Positions 17,301 through 24,403 of a stretch of DNA of 37,201 nt are shown in pieces. Source of the DNA: JAAZNO01 sp012798275 (GTDB lineage: Bacteria > Chloroflexota > Anaerolineae > B4-G1 > SLSP01). The notes beneath the pieces are model-generated. The model did no database searches, was not told the DNA's origin, and was given only the letters and a program-made list of their open reading frames with translations. The DNA lies in NCBI GenBank assembly GCA_035347995.1, contig DAOPQD010000025.1, forward strand, positions 1 through 37,201, in the 5' to 3' direction. How positions within the stretch are numbered: the first letter of the stretch is position 1; each line of letters begins with the position of its first letter. The position numbers were made by a program, and so were the translations under genes.

Positions 17301-17314
17301 AAGGTGCAGGGTAA
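14309..17314 (+). CDS. XdhD-like molybdenum hydroxylase with cysteine-free ferredoxin region
   Basis: The 1001-residue protein fuses a ferredoxin-like N-terminus (1-75) and a second iron-sulfur-type helical domain (about 88-155) to a xanthine-dehydrogenase-type molybdopterin domain (about 215-990). The expected [2Fe-2S] ligands are replaced in both: S38, D43, S46 and A57 in the first, and S105, D108, S140 and E142 in the second. The molybdenum domain looks intact (VGDRVAAVAAESPEIAEQ, RIGGAFGNKQ, GAYRGYG), with Glu955 in SVSEIVVNG at the place of the catalytic glutamate. E. coli XdhD, as I recall it, has a similarly altered N-terminus. AAAGGAG precedes the ATG. No FAD or separate Fe-S subunit is adjacent, so electron transfer must use another partner. 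Confidence 0.88.
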   Translation: MKISITLNGEKRSFEIAPNETLFHLLRRNGIRSIKFGSEDGADGYSTVLVNGRPRAAIVTLAAQVEGADILTVEGLSGPQQRGWRGSAALHPIQRAFVETGAIQSGYDTPALVLLAKALLDRNPNPTEAEVRDWISGVLSRETGYTKPVQAILRAAAYLRGETPPPLEGGPGEMFVLPEDLLPPEEPVEPYEISGSGGAATRTLTTPKVVVTPQAEEFRVVGKPLPKVDALKLVQGKPAFVADFEQPGMLYAKVLHSPYAHARIREMDTSAAEALPGVHAVLCYKNVPRVVFSTAGQSYPIPGPLDYVSFDNKVRYVGDRVAAVAAESPEIAEQALELIKVDYEVLEPVLDMRTASAEGAPVIHDQEDYVNFGDSEPQHNIAARVRIHIGDVEAALAASDFVFETEVQTQKMKHVPPEPWVCLTYWDADDRLVILTSTQVPFHVRRILAPVLGLTEGRIRVIKPRIGGAFGNKQELYEDIAAHLTIATGRPVLFELTREEQFIYTVTRHPMIVRYRLGVNQDGTMTAQDMYALSDTGAYGGHGLTVLGNTGHKTLPLYNTPAVRFHGDTVYTTTPRSGAYRGYGVTQGVVATETLITQVAKTLHMDPLEFRLKNLIEPNTENIMSKVWSEGREAKGEMIVTNALREAAAQGAAAIGWSEKYGNPAWHTVPGKPHLRRGIGVAFLMQGSGIPNLDMAAASIKMNDDGSFNVHVGATDLGTGSDTVLGQIAAEVLGCTLDTLIITSSDTDFTPFDKGAYASSTTYISGGAIARAAQQVAAQIKAVAAEMLGVEPEEIILRDNHAFVRSDVESGAPFTYALTFREIALQALHKENQHQIMGQASFVSPVSPPPFAAQFAEVMVDIETGQVTCDRLLIALDSGQIVNPLTASGQAEGGMLQALGYGLTEELAFDDQGRILNPHLDAYRVFRADEAPPLETIFVETFEPSHPMGVKSVSEIVVNGSAPAVINAVYDATDVLIKQTPLTPERVWRALQAAKAGQGAG

Positions 17315-17349
17315 GGGGTGAAGAGTCACGGAGGGATGAGCAGACTTTT

Positions 17350-17784
17350 CAAGAATACGCCATGTGCTGGCATATACCATCCAAAAATGATCGCAAACGA
17401 AAAATGTGCGGTAACCGTTCACTCCGGCGCCAGGTAGCTAGACGGCGATGGATGGACCTTTGTAATCTGTAGCTTTTGCCCCTCCCCAACGGAGTATGCG
17501 CCGTTGGGGAGGGGAGAAAAAAATAAAGGTTTTTTGCAGGCGGGCTCCGCCCGCCTGCAAAAAACCACAAAAAAGTTTCCCTTTCCCCCGCGCAACGCGG
17601 GGGAAAGGGAAAGGGGATAGGGGGAAAAAGTTGATTCTCAATTTACAGCGGTCGCCAGAAAATCTTGGTTTTTAAGTCAAGGGCTGAACAGTTACCATGT
17701 AAGTGGTAAGTCGTAGCCTGTACGCAGAGGCTGCGACGGCTCTCTACTCACGGCTCACTGATCTCTATTTTCTGAGAAGACGCC
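17350..17784 (+). repeat. Type I composite intergenic repeat, copy C
   Basis: On the plus strand: micro-ORF (ATG 17362), hairpin H1 (14-bp stem 17479-17492 with 17501-17514), H2 (18-bp stem 17528-17545 with 17549-17566), H3 (17-bp stem 17576-17592 with 17596-17612), the AAAATCTTGG block, the TCACGGCTCAC block, then TCTATTTTCTGAGAAG before a second micro-ORF ATG at 17785. The array fills most of the 715 bases between the molybdenum hydroxylase and the HAD phosphatase; no conventional gene is present. Confidence 0.85.
17362..17472 (+). other. Micro-ORF in repeat (MCWR family, copy C1)
   Basis: ATG 17362-17364 opens a 36-codon frame starting MCWHIPSKND and ending WMDLCNL before TAG (17470-17472). 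In the middle it departs from the ENV pattern of the other copies, while its end matches copy B. The upstream leader is TTTTCAAGAATACGCC. Confidence 0.3.
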
Positions 17785-17853
17785 ATGTGCTGGCGCATAC
17801 CATACAAGCATGAAAATATCGTGCGAACGTGCAAAGGTGTGAACGTAACGTAA
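17785..17853 (+). other. Micro-ORF in repeat (MCWR family, copy C2)
   Basis: ATG 17785-17787 opens 22 codons beginning MCWRIPYKHENI and ending at TAA (17851-17853). It is preceded by TCTATTTTCTGAGAAG and lies 423 bases after copy C1. The sequence after it (to about 17900) is GATTCGCT-rich like 13537-13629. Confidence 0.35.
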
Positions 17854-17972
17854 GTGATTCGCTAACTCGCTGATTCGCCTATTTTCCGAGAAGATCACTT
17901 ACGCATTACGGATTTTCTGCGGAGACCCTCCGCTTCATCCAGGCGCACAGCTGAGCCGGCGCCCACAAACAC

Positions 17973-18005
17973 GAGAGGGTTTTCGGCGAGGCCGAAAACC
18001 CTCTC
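17973..18005 (-). terminator. Hairpin terminator of the six-gene minus operon
   Basis: A perfect 15-bp stem (17973-17987 with 17991-18005) with a 3-nt loop lies 24 bases beyond the HAD phosphatase stop. On the minus strand GTGTTTGTG follows, so the T-tract is poor. Confidence 0.55.
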
Positions 18006-18029
18006 TGGATTCCATCGAGTCGTGAGACC

Positions 18030-18788
18030 TCAGACCTCAATCTCCGCGACCGAATCCAAGATCCACGTCGGGCAATACGGATAACGATCCACGTCCTCGC
18101 GGCGGGTGACGCCGCTCAACACCAAAATCGTCTCCATGCCGCTTTCGACGCCGGCCACAATGTCGGTATCCATCCGATCCCCCACCATGATGGTGTCCTC
18201 GGAGTGCACCCCCAGATAGTTGAGCGCCGTGCGCATCATCAAGGGATTGGGCTTGCCGATGAAAAAGGGCTTCTTGCCCGTCGCCGCCTCGAAGAGCGCC
18301 GCCAGCGCGCCGCAGGCCGGCACGATGCCGTGCTCCGTCGGCCCAGCGGGATCAGGATTGGTGGCGATGAAACGCGCTCCCTCCTGAATCAGCCGCACGG
18401 CCCTGGTGAAGACGGCGAAACTGTAGGTGTCCGTCTCGCCTACGACCACGTAATCCGGGTGCTGATCGGTGATGACGTAGCCGATCCCATGGATCGCGTC
18501 GGTCAGGCCGCTCTCGCCGATGACATAGGCGGTGCCGTTGGGCCGCTGCGAGTGCAGGAAACGCGCCGTCGCCAGCGCTGAGGTGAAAATGCGCTCCGGC
18601 GGGATCGCCAGCCCGCTGAACGACAGGCGGTACGAAAGATCGCGGGGCGTCCACAGCGGATTGTTCGTGAGCACGAGGTACTTCGCGCCGCGCTCCTCCA
18701 GCTGTGCGATGAAGGTATCCGCGCCGGGAATGGGCGCCTTACCCCTCACGAGCACACCGTCCATGTCAATCAAATAATTTTTCGGCAT
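18030..18788 (-). CDS. HAD-IIA (NagD-like) phosphatase
   Basis: This is a cytoplasmic Mg-dependent phosphohydrolase acting on small phosphate esters. The 252 residues show HAD motif I DMDGV (nucleophile Asp8, acid/base Asp10), motif II VLTNN, the motif III lysine in FFIGKPNP and motif IV GDRMDTD, typical of the NagD/p-nitrophenylphosphatase group. The ATG at 18788 is preferred because GGGGAGGG lies upstream; an in-frame start at 18827 would overlap the preceding gene's stop. It is the last gene of the minus operon. The substrate cannot be read from the sequence. Confidence 0.9.
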   Translation of the reverse strand: MPKNYLIDMDGVLVRGKAPIPGADTFIAQLEERGAKYLVLTNNPLWTPRDLSYRLSFSGLAIPPERIFTSALATARFLHSQRPNGTAYVIGESGLTDAIHGIGYVITDQHPDYVVVGETDTYSFAVFTRAVRLIQEGARFIATNPDPAGPTEHGIVPACGALAALFEAATGKKPFFIGKPNPLMMRTALNYLGVHSEDTIMVGDRMDTDIVAGVESGMETILVLSGVTRREDVDRYPYCPTWILDSVAEIEV

Positions 18789-18833
18789 AACGCTTTCCCT
18801 CCCCATGCCCCATGACTCTTTCCTCATTACCCC

Positions 18834-19661
18834 TTACCCTTTGCGCGTCAACACCCCATACCACTCCGGGCGACGGTCAGCGAAAGTATCCATCTCAAAA
18901 GCCCCGGCGCGGATGACCAGGCGCTTCTCCCTGGCGCGGGCCGGCTCGATGTCGGCGTACAGCGTCTCCAGGCCGTCGCCCGCCTCTGCCAACACCCGGC
19001 CGCTGGTCCCCACCACCTGGCTCCGCCCGAAAAAGCGGAAGCCGCTCTCCTCGCCCACCCGATTGCTGGCAAGCAGGTAGACGCGGTTTTCCAGCGCGCG
19101 GGTGCGCGTGACGAAGTCCGCCATCAGCTCCGAGGTCTCCGGCCAGTTGGTCGGCAGCGCGATGATGTCGGCGCCCTGCAGCGCCAGCGCGCGCAACCCC
19201 TCAGGGAAGCGCAAATCGTAGCAGATGGCAACGCCGATACGCCCCAACGCCGTGTCCCACACCTGAAACCCGCGATCTCCAGGCGTCGTAAAACGATCCA
19301 CGCCCAGATAGGGCAGGTGCAGCTTGCGATACGCGCCCAGCAACCCTTCGGGGCCGACAAGGACCGCCGCGTTGAACACGGCCGCGCCGTCCCGCTCCAG
19401 CAACCCCACCACCGCATAGACGTCCAGCTCGGCGCAGGCTTCCACCAGCGTCGCGGTCGTCGGACCAGGGAGCGATTCAGCCGCCGCGCGTGCCGCCTCC
19501 AGATGGGGAAACCCATAGCCGGAAACGGCGCACTCCGGAAAGACGACGAGCCGCGCGCTCTGCGTCGCCGCGTCCCGCAAGCGCCCGACGATGTCGGCCA
19601 GATTGTCGGCGTTACGTCCCAGCTGGGGATCTGTCTGTACGACTGCCACACGCACCGGCAT
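18834..19661 (-). CDS. Carbon-nitrogen hydrolase (nitrilase superfamily amidase)
   Basis: The 275-residue protein has the full Glu-Lys-Cys triad: Glu43 in FPECAVSGYG, Lys113 in YRKLHLPYLG and Cys147 in GVAICYDLRFPE. It should hydrolyse a non-peptide amide (or a related C-N bond) in the cytoplasm. The family includes omega-amidase-, carbamoylputrescine- and deaminated-glutathione-type enzymes, and the exact branch is not assignable by eye. The ATG at 19661 follows GGGAGG with good spacing; a TTG six bases earlier is less likely. It lies between the MarR regulator and the HAD phosphatase. Confidence 0.92.
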   Translation of the reverse strand: MPVRVAVVQTDPQLGRNADNLADIVGRLRDAATQSARLVVFPECAVSGYGFPHLEAARAAAESLPGPTTATLVEACAELDVYAVVGLLERDGAAVFNAAVLVGPEGLLGAYRKLHLPYLGVDRFTTPGDRGFQVWDTALGRIGVAICYDLRFPEGLRALALQGADIIALPTNWPETSELMADFVTRTRALENRVYLLASNRVGEESGFRFFGRSQVVGTSGRVLAEAGDGLETLYADIEPARAREKRLVIRAGAFEMDTFADRRPEWYGVLTRKG

Positions 19662-19684
19662 CGGCAACCTCCCTCTCGTCGAAT

Positions 19685-20173
19685 TCAGGCGTCAGGCGAA
19701 GGCGTCTCACAGGCGCCCTTGAGCTTCACCTGCGAAAACAGCGTGTCCAGCAAAGTCAACGTCCGGATGATGTCCCGCCGCTCGTCCACACTCAAGGTGC
19801 GGATCCAATCCACCATGTGCTGCTCCGTGCAGTGCAGCAAATCCTCGTAGGCGGTGCGTCCCTCCGGGGTGAGCGCCAACACGATGCGACGGCGATCTTC
19901 GGCGTCGCGCTCCCGGTGCACCAGCCCCCGCCCCTCCAGCCCCTGGACGAGCTTCGACATGGTAGGCAGCGAGACGCCCTGCATAGCGGCCAGCGCCGAG
20001 AGACACTGCGCCCCTTCACGGTAAAGGCGCGCCATCACCCGGAACTGCGCTTCGGTAAACAGCCCCGCGGAGTGCAGGCGCAAATCCTTGCGCATCAACC
20101 GCGACAAGCGGGGCACCACCGCGATGATGCGGTGCGCACAATCCAGCAACGTTGGCTGTTGCATGTCTTCCAT
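19685..20173 (-). CDS. MarR-family transcriptional regulator
   Basis: The 162-residue winged-helix protein has the MarR pattern: an N-terminal dimerisation helix, a recognition region GVSLPTMSKLVQGLEGRGLVHRERDAEDRRRIVLALTPEG (about 77-115; helix-turn-helix then wing with DRR), and C-terminal helices. MarR proteins usually repress their own or neighbouring genes and are released by small ligands. It sits inside the operon, 18 bases after the metallophosphoesterase and 23 before the amidase, so autoregulation of part of the operon is possible. No palindromic operator is obvious at its start. GGGAGGGAG precedes the ATG. Confidence 0.9.
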   Translation of the reverse strand: MEDMQQPTLLDCAHRIIAVVPRLSRLMRKDLRLHSAGLFTEAQFRVMARLYREGAQCLSALAAMQGVSLPTMSKLVQGLEGRGLVHRERDAEDRRRIVLALTPEGRTAYEDLLHCTEQHMVDWIRTLSVDERRDIIRTLTLLDTLFSQVKLKGACETPSPDA

Positions 20174-20191
20174 CCGTCTCCCTCCCCCGGC

Positions 20192-21745
20192 CTACCGGAT
20201 CGTCTGGGGGCGCTTGCCGGCCCAGCGCAACAAGGGCAGTTGAGGCTCTCCCGTCGCCGCGTTCCACACCAGGAATTCTGGGGGCATGTCGAGGGGGACA
20301 CCTGCCGCCAGTCTCGAAAAGGCCAGCTGCGTTTCCCAAGAAAACGGCTCACTGGCCTCTGCCGAAACCCAGGTGCCCGTATTCACCACCCACGTCGTCC
20401 TTTCCGCATCACGCAAAGGGGTACGTTCGGGGATATGCGTGTGTCCCAAAATGAGGCTGTGCACCGGAACGCCACGAGCGCGGAAACGCGCCAGGATATC
20501 CCCGATCACCTTGGGCATGTAGTTGAGGTTGGCCTCATCATTGACGAGGGCCGACCACGTCCGCCCGGCGTGAAAGGCGAACCAGGCCAGCAGCACATAC
20601 TCCATGCCCAGCCGCAAAGATTCGGTTATCAGCAGCGCCCACAACGCCTTGAAGCCGCTGTACACAGCCAACAGCGCCAGGGCCACCAGCCCGCCCTGCT
20701 CTAACACCAGGCGTTCCCACTCTCGCCAGGAAAAGCGCGCCTGCTCCTGCGCCAGAGCTGCGAGATCCCCCAACAGTGCCGCCGGCAGTCCCTGGGACGC
20801 CTCCGGTTGAGCCGGCGCGGTCAGCCATGAACGGGTCTCACCGTGTTTGCGCTGGATTTCCAGCAAGGCCCAGCCCGTATCTCTAAAAAGCCGCGCCACC
20901 ACCACCAGTCCGGAGAGGGGATCTTCCTGCAAGATGCGCCCCACCGCGCGGGTGACAGGACGCACGTTATCCAAATAGGGATAAATGCTCTCCAGGCGAT
21001 TGTACACGTACCGCGTCAAAAGCAGGCCGGAGGGATACTCCAACAGCTCCGGGCGATGGGGCAACACCGGATTGAGGTTATCATAAAAATGGTTGATCGG
21101 TTCGTATTGCCCGCCATGCTCGACATAGACCTGCCGAAGCCCGTCATAGTAGAACCACGGCTCGAAGGCGATTTGCCCGGCAAGCATCTCCGGGGTCAAC
21201 ACCGGCGCCGCGACCTCGCCCTCAGCGTAGGCGAAATACGCGCGCAGAATCTCTTCGCCGATCGCCGCCCGCACTCGAGGCCAGTGCAACTCCGGGTCAT
21301 GATTGCCCCGAATGAAGAGCACTCGGTTTCCCACCGCGACGAACCAGCCCAAAGCCGCGAAAAACTGCGGATGACCCTGCGCAATCTGATGCAGTTTCCA
21401 CACGCTTTCCGTTTCCGTGGAACCCAATCCGAAACGCCGTTTCTGCCGGCCCAGCTCCGCATGGCGTGAAACGCCACACACGGCCTCGAGTTCAGGCCCC
21501 TCGGGCGGCAATTTGCACACCTGGACAAAATCAAACGTATCGCCGTTGAGGATCAACAGCCACGGTTTGCCGGCATATCGCGGGGCCTCTTTCTGCGCGT
21601 GATGATAGCGCAAGAACGCGAAGAATTCCGCATCGTAGAAGAAGTCCTCCCGCCGCGAATAGCCCCCCACTTCCGGCAACCACCCCTCGCCAAGATGGAA
21701 GTCACTCACCAGCAGCAGATTTTCGTCAGGTAGAGGTTGAGACAA
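20192..21745 (-). CDS. Calcineurin-like metallophosphoesterase, long form
   Basis: The metal-binding boxes are DFHLG (Asp15, His17), NGDTFD (68-73), RGNHD (146-150) and, near the end, LGHTHIPE, the pattern of LpxH-like and related phosphoesterases. At 517 residues it is much longer than a 240-residue LpxH. The extra sequence lies between the third and last boxes (about 170-430) and includes one or two hydrophobic stretches (about 360-400) that may touch the membrane. The TTG start at 21745 has GAGG upstream and leaves the metal box near the N-terminus. It follows tmk by 27 bases. The substrate is unknown. Confidence 0.85.
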   Translation of the reverse strand: MSQPLPDENLLLVSDFHLGEGWLPEVGGYSRREDFFYDAEFFAFLRYHHAQKEAPRYAGKPWLLILNGDTFDFVQVCKLPPEGPELEAVCGVSRHAELGRQKRRFGLGSTETESVWKLHQIAQGHPQFFAALGWFVAVGNRVLFIRGNHDPELHWPRVRAAIGEEILRAYFAYAEGEVAAPVLTPEMLAGQIAFEPWFYYDGLRQVYVEHGGQYEPINHFYDNLNPVLPHRPELLEYPSGLLLTRYVYNRLESIYPYLDNVRPVTRAVGRILQEDPLSGLVVVARLFRDTGWALLEIQRKHGETRSWLTAPAQPEASQGLPAALLGDLAALAQEQARFSWREWERLVLEQGGLVALALLAVYSGFKALWALLITESLRLGMEYVLLAWFAFHAGRTWSALVNDEANLNYMPKVIGDILARFRARGVPVHSLILGHTHIPERTPLRDAERTTWVVNTGTWVSAEASEPFSWETQLAFSRLAAGVPLDMPPEFLVWNAATGEPQLPLLRWAGKRPQTIR

Positions 21746-21772
21746 GCCGACCTCGCTTTTGAGATGATGCTG

Positions 21773-22429
21773 TTAGAATGACGGCGCGAGGTGCCATGCG
21801 AGCCACGACGCGAGCTGCGCCCGCAACGCTGCCTGAACGTCCTCGATCGTGCCCCCCGCGTCCAGACGCACCCAACGCTGCGGCTCCTGTTGCAACAGCT
21901 CCAGGTAGCCCGCCCGCACCCGCTCATGGAAAGCCAGCGTCTCCTGGTCCAGGCGGTTGATCTCGCCGCCCCCTTGAATCCGCCGTTGCAGCCCCACTGC
22001 CGGCGGCAAATCCAGATAGAATGTCACATCGGGGACCAACCCGCCGGTCGCAAAGCGCGTGATCTCGCGCAAGACGTCGAGCGGCAATCCGCGTCCGTAG
22101 CCCTGATAGGCATACGTGCTGTCGAAATACCGGTCGCAGAGCACCAGCTGTCCCGCCGCCAGTGCCGGACGAATCACCTCCGCCACCAGCTGCGCTCGCG
22201 CCGCCGAGTAGAGCAAGATTTCCGCCGGCGCGGCCATCTCCGTGTGCACCGGATCGTGCAACACGGCGCGAATGCGCTCGCCGATGCGGGTGCCGCCGGG
22301 TTCCCGGGTCTGCAGCACGGGGTACCCTTCCGCCGCCAGCCACTCATAGAGCAGGGCCGCCTGCGTGGTCTTCCCGCTGCCGTCAGGCCCCTCCAGGGTG
22401 ATGAACAGCCCCCGCGCCAGCGTTCCCAC
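21773..22429 (-). CDS. tmk: Thymidylate kinase
   Basis: This enzyme phosphorylates dTMP to dTDP for DNA synthesis. The 218 residues are normal for the family. Visible motifs are the P-loop GPDGSGKTT (14-22), REPGGTRIGERIR and the DRYFDSTYAYQGYGRGL segment. The GTG at 22429 is chosen because GGAGGAG lies upstream and the domain begins immediately; longer starts would run into the preceding gene. Only four bases separate it from the stop of the R3H ATPase gene. Confidence 0.95.
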   Translation of the reverse strand: MGTLARGLFITLEGPDGSGKTTQAALLYEWLAAEGYPVLQTREPGGTRIGERIRAVLHDPVHTEMAAPAEILLYSAARAQLVAEVIRPALAAGQLVLCDRYFDSTYAYQGYGRGLPLDVLREITRFATGGLVPDVTFYLDLPPAVGLQRRIQGGGEINRLDQETLAFHERVRAGYLELLQQEPQRWVRLDAGGTIEDVQAALRAQLASWLAWHLAPSF

Positions 22430-22433
22430 GGAT

Positions 22434-23981
22434 CTAGGACTCCTCCTGCAAGAGCCGCACATGCCGGTACGGATCTTTGCCGAAAGATTCGGAGGACAGA
22501 TGCGCCTCCCGCGCCATCTCATGCTGATAGCGACGGATGTAGGCATTTTGCGGCGCGAGGTCAATCATCGTCGCCCCCATTCCAATGCGCCGAATCGCCT
22601 CCTCGGTCTCCCGCATCGCCCGCTCGAACGCCTCGTCGCCCTCCAGGGAGATGTGGAACAGCTCCGCCAGGAAGGATTCCATCTGCGCCGCCGTGTTGGC
22701 GCGCAACACGTAGACCGGCGCGCCGCGGCGTTCCGCATCCGCCACGATCTTGGGCCGTTGCCGATAATGCTGCTTGGTGGTCACGAGCACCTCCGCCGAG
22801 CCGAGGTCCTCCACGATCTCCACCGGCACCTGCAACATCTGCGCAGCGCGTTCGAGCCGGTTGCGGGCGATGCCGTAGGGGAAGATGTGGAGCGTCTTCA
22901 GGCGCGCCTCCGCAGAGCGGCTCACGGGCAAAGCCCGCGACACCACCGGTTCCACGGCCGCTTCGGTCAGATGCGCCGTGACGGCGTCCTTGTGGATGTT
23001 GCCATTTTCGCCCCGCGAACGCAACTGCGCGCGCGGCGGACGTCCCCGCAGCAGGCTGTCCACGGATTCGGCGACGTCCTCATGCACGAGCACCTGCTGC
23101 CGCGCCTGAATTTCCACGAGAATGTCGAAAGTCGGCGGGGCGCGCCGCTCCAACACGGTCTTCTGCGTGCCGCGCCGGCGCGCCTCTTCATCGGAGAGCG
23201 TCACGCTCTCGATGCCGCCCACGAGGTCGGAGAGCGTGGGGTTGAGGAGGAGATTGTCCAGCGTGTTGCCGTGCGCCGTCGCGATGAGCTGCACCCCGCG
23301 TTCGGCAATCGTCCGCGCCGCCATCGCCTCCAGCTCCCGGCCGATTTCGTCAATGACGATCACTTCGGGGTTGTGATTTTCGACCGCTTCGATCATCACC
23401 TCGTGCTGTAATGTCGGCAGCGCCACCTGCATCCGCCGGGCGCGTCCGATCGCGGGATGGGGAATATCGCCATCGCCGCCGATCTCGTTCGAGGTGTCCA
23501 CGATCACCACCCGCTTGTTCTCCGCCAGGACCCGCGCCGCCTCCCGCAGCATCGTCGTCTTGCCCACGCCCGGGCGTCCGAGGAGCAAAATGCTCTTGCC
23601 GGAGGCAATCAAGTCCTTGATGATGTCAATCGTCCCGTAGACGGCCCGTCCCACGCGGCAGGTCAGGCCGACAATATCGCCCCGCCGGTTGCGGATGGCC
23701 GCGATACGGTGCAACGTTCGGGCGATGCCGGCGCGGTTGTCCGCGTCGAAATCGCCGAGCCACTCCACCACCGCGGCGAGCTCCGCCTGCGTCACCTCTG
23801 TCTCGCGCAGCACGACCTCCACGTCGGTATAACGCGCTGTCGGCACGCGGCCAAGGTCCAGGATCACTTCCAACAAATCGTCCCGGCGCCCCAGCTGTGC
23901 CAGGCTCGCCTGCAGCTCCGGCGGCAGGATCTGCATCAGCGCGTCCAAATCATCCATCACAATCTGCGTGCCATTCCCCAT
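22434..23981 (-). CDS. R3H-domain SpoIIIAA-like ATPase
   Basis: The 515-residue protein has an N-terminal region of about 100 residues, then an AAA/SpoIIIAA-type ATPase domain with Walker A GRPGVGKTT (135-143) and Walker B VIVIDEIGRE (about 198-207). A middle domain containing VYVLRANTAAQMESFL follows, with a C-terminal R3H domain whose Arg483-x3-His487 stands in RRYQHEM. R3H domains bind single-stranded nucleic acid, so this is probably a nucleic-acid-dependent ATPase, not a sporulation secretion protein. The start at 23981 lies at the end of the type II repeat; GGAG is about 14 bases upstream. It heads the six-gene operon. Confidence 0.88.
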   Translation of the reverse strand: MGNGTQIVMDDLDALMQILPPELQASLAQLGRRDDLLEVILDLGRVPTARYTDVEVVLRETEVTQAELAAVVEWLGDFDADNRAGIARTLHRIAAIRNRRGDIVGLTCRVGRAVYGTIDIIKDLIASGKSILLLGRPGVGKTTMLREAARVLAENKRVVIVDTSNEIGGDGDIPHPAIGRARRMQVALPTLQHEVMIEAVENHNPEVIVIDEIGRELEAMAARTIAERGVQLIATAHGNTLDNLLLNPTLSDLVGGIESVTLSDEEARRRGTQKTVLERRAPPTFDILVEIQARQQVLVHEDVAESVDSLLRGRPPRAQLRSRGENGNIHKDAVTAHLTEAAVEPVVSRALPVSRSAEARLKTLHIFPYGIARNRLERAAQMLQVPVEIVEDLGSAEVLVTTKQHYRQRPKIVADAERRGAPVYVLRANTAAQMESFLAELFHISLEGDEAFERAMRETEEAIRRIGMGATMIDLAPQNAYIRRYQHEMAREAHLSSESFGKDPYRHVRLLQEES

Positions 23982-24200
23982 AAACTGTTGTTGCAACTCC
24001 TTCGCAAATGGGCCCCGAATAAGCACGAATTTCACGAATCAGATCAGAAATTCCTTACCCCCCGGGGCTGCTACGTCCTCCAACACCGCGCTGAAGCGCG
24101 GTTGGCTCGTGTCAGGCTGGAGATGGAATCCCCAGCCGAACTCACGCCTCACGACTCACATTTTCATGCTTGCATGCTATGCGCCAACACATGGCGTCTC
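23982..24200 (-). repeat. Type II composite repeat upstream of the R3H ATPase
   Basis: On the minus strand a micro-ORF (24142-24192) is followed by GACACGAGCCAACCGCGC, ACGTAGCAGCCCCGGGGG, GATTCGTGAAATTCGTG and GCGAAGGAG just ahead of the gene start. The last 110 bases nearly match 10005-10118, and the first part matches 26805-26910. Farther upstream (24201-24403) a -10-like TACAAT (24247-24252, minus) and the repeated string GCTTGAC are the only things visible; no gene is there. Confidence 0.8.
24142..24192 (-). other. Micro-ORF in repeat (MCWR...ENV family, copy D)
   Basis: ATG 24192-24190 to TGA 24144-24142 encodes 16 residues, MCWRIACKHENVSREA. It lies in the leader between a -10-like TACAAT and the R3H ATPase start, like a leader peptide. 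The Shine-Dalgarno is weak here (CAGAGACGCC before the ATG). Confidence 0.35.
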
Positions 24201-24403
24201 TGCGTTCAGCCATGTTCCCACATTTCCACCCCTGGCGACCGCACCCATTGTACCACGAAGCAGAACAAGTAAAAGTTTCCTTAGCTTGACGAAGCTTGAC
24301 AAGCTCGCAGGCTATGCTAAAACAAGCGCGAGGACCTCTGCGACAGCCAGATGCAGGACGCCTGCTGTCACAGTCATCCCACCACTTGCCGAATCGGAGC
24401 GCC

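Noticed and set aside
24281..24320. TTGACA at 24296 as promoter of the MFS gene
   Set aside because: No -10 hexamer stands at 16-18 bases; the nearest candidate is only 11 bases away.
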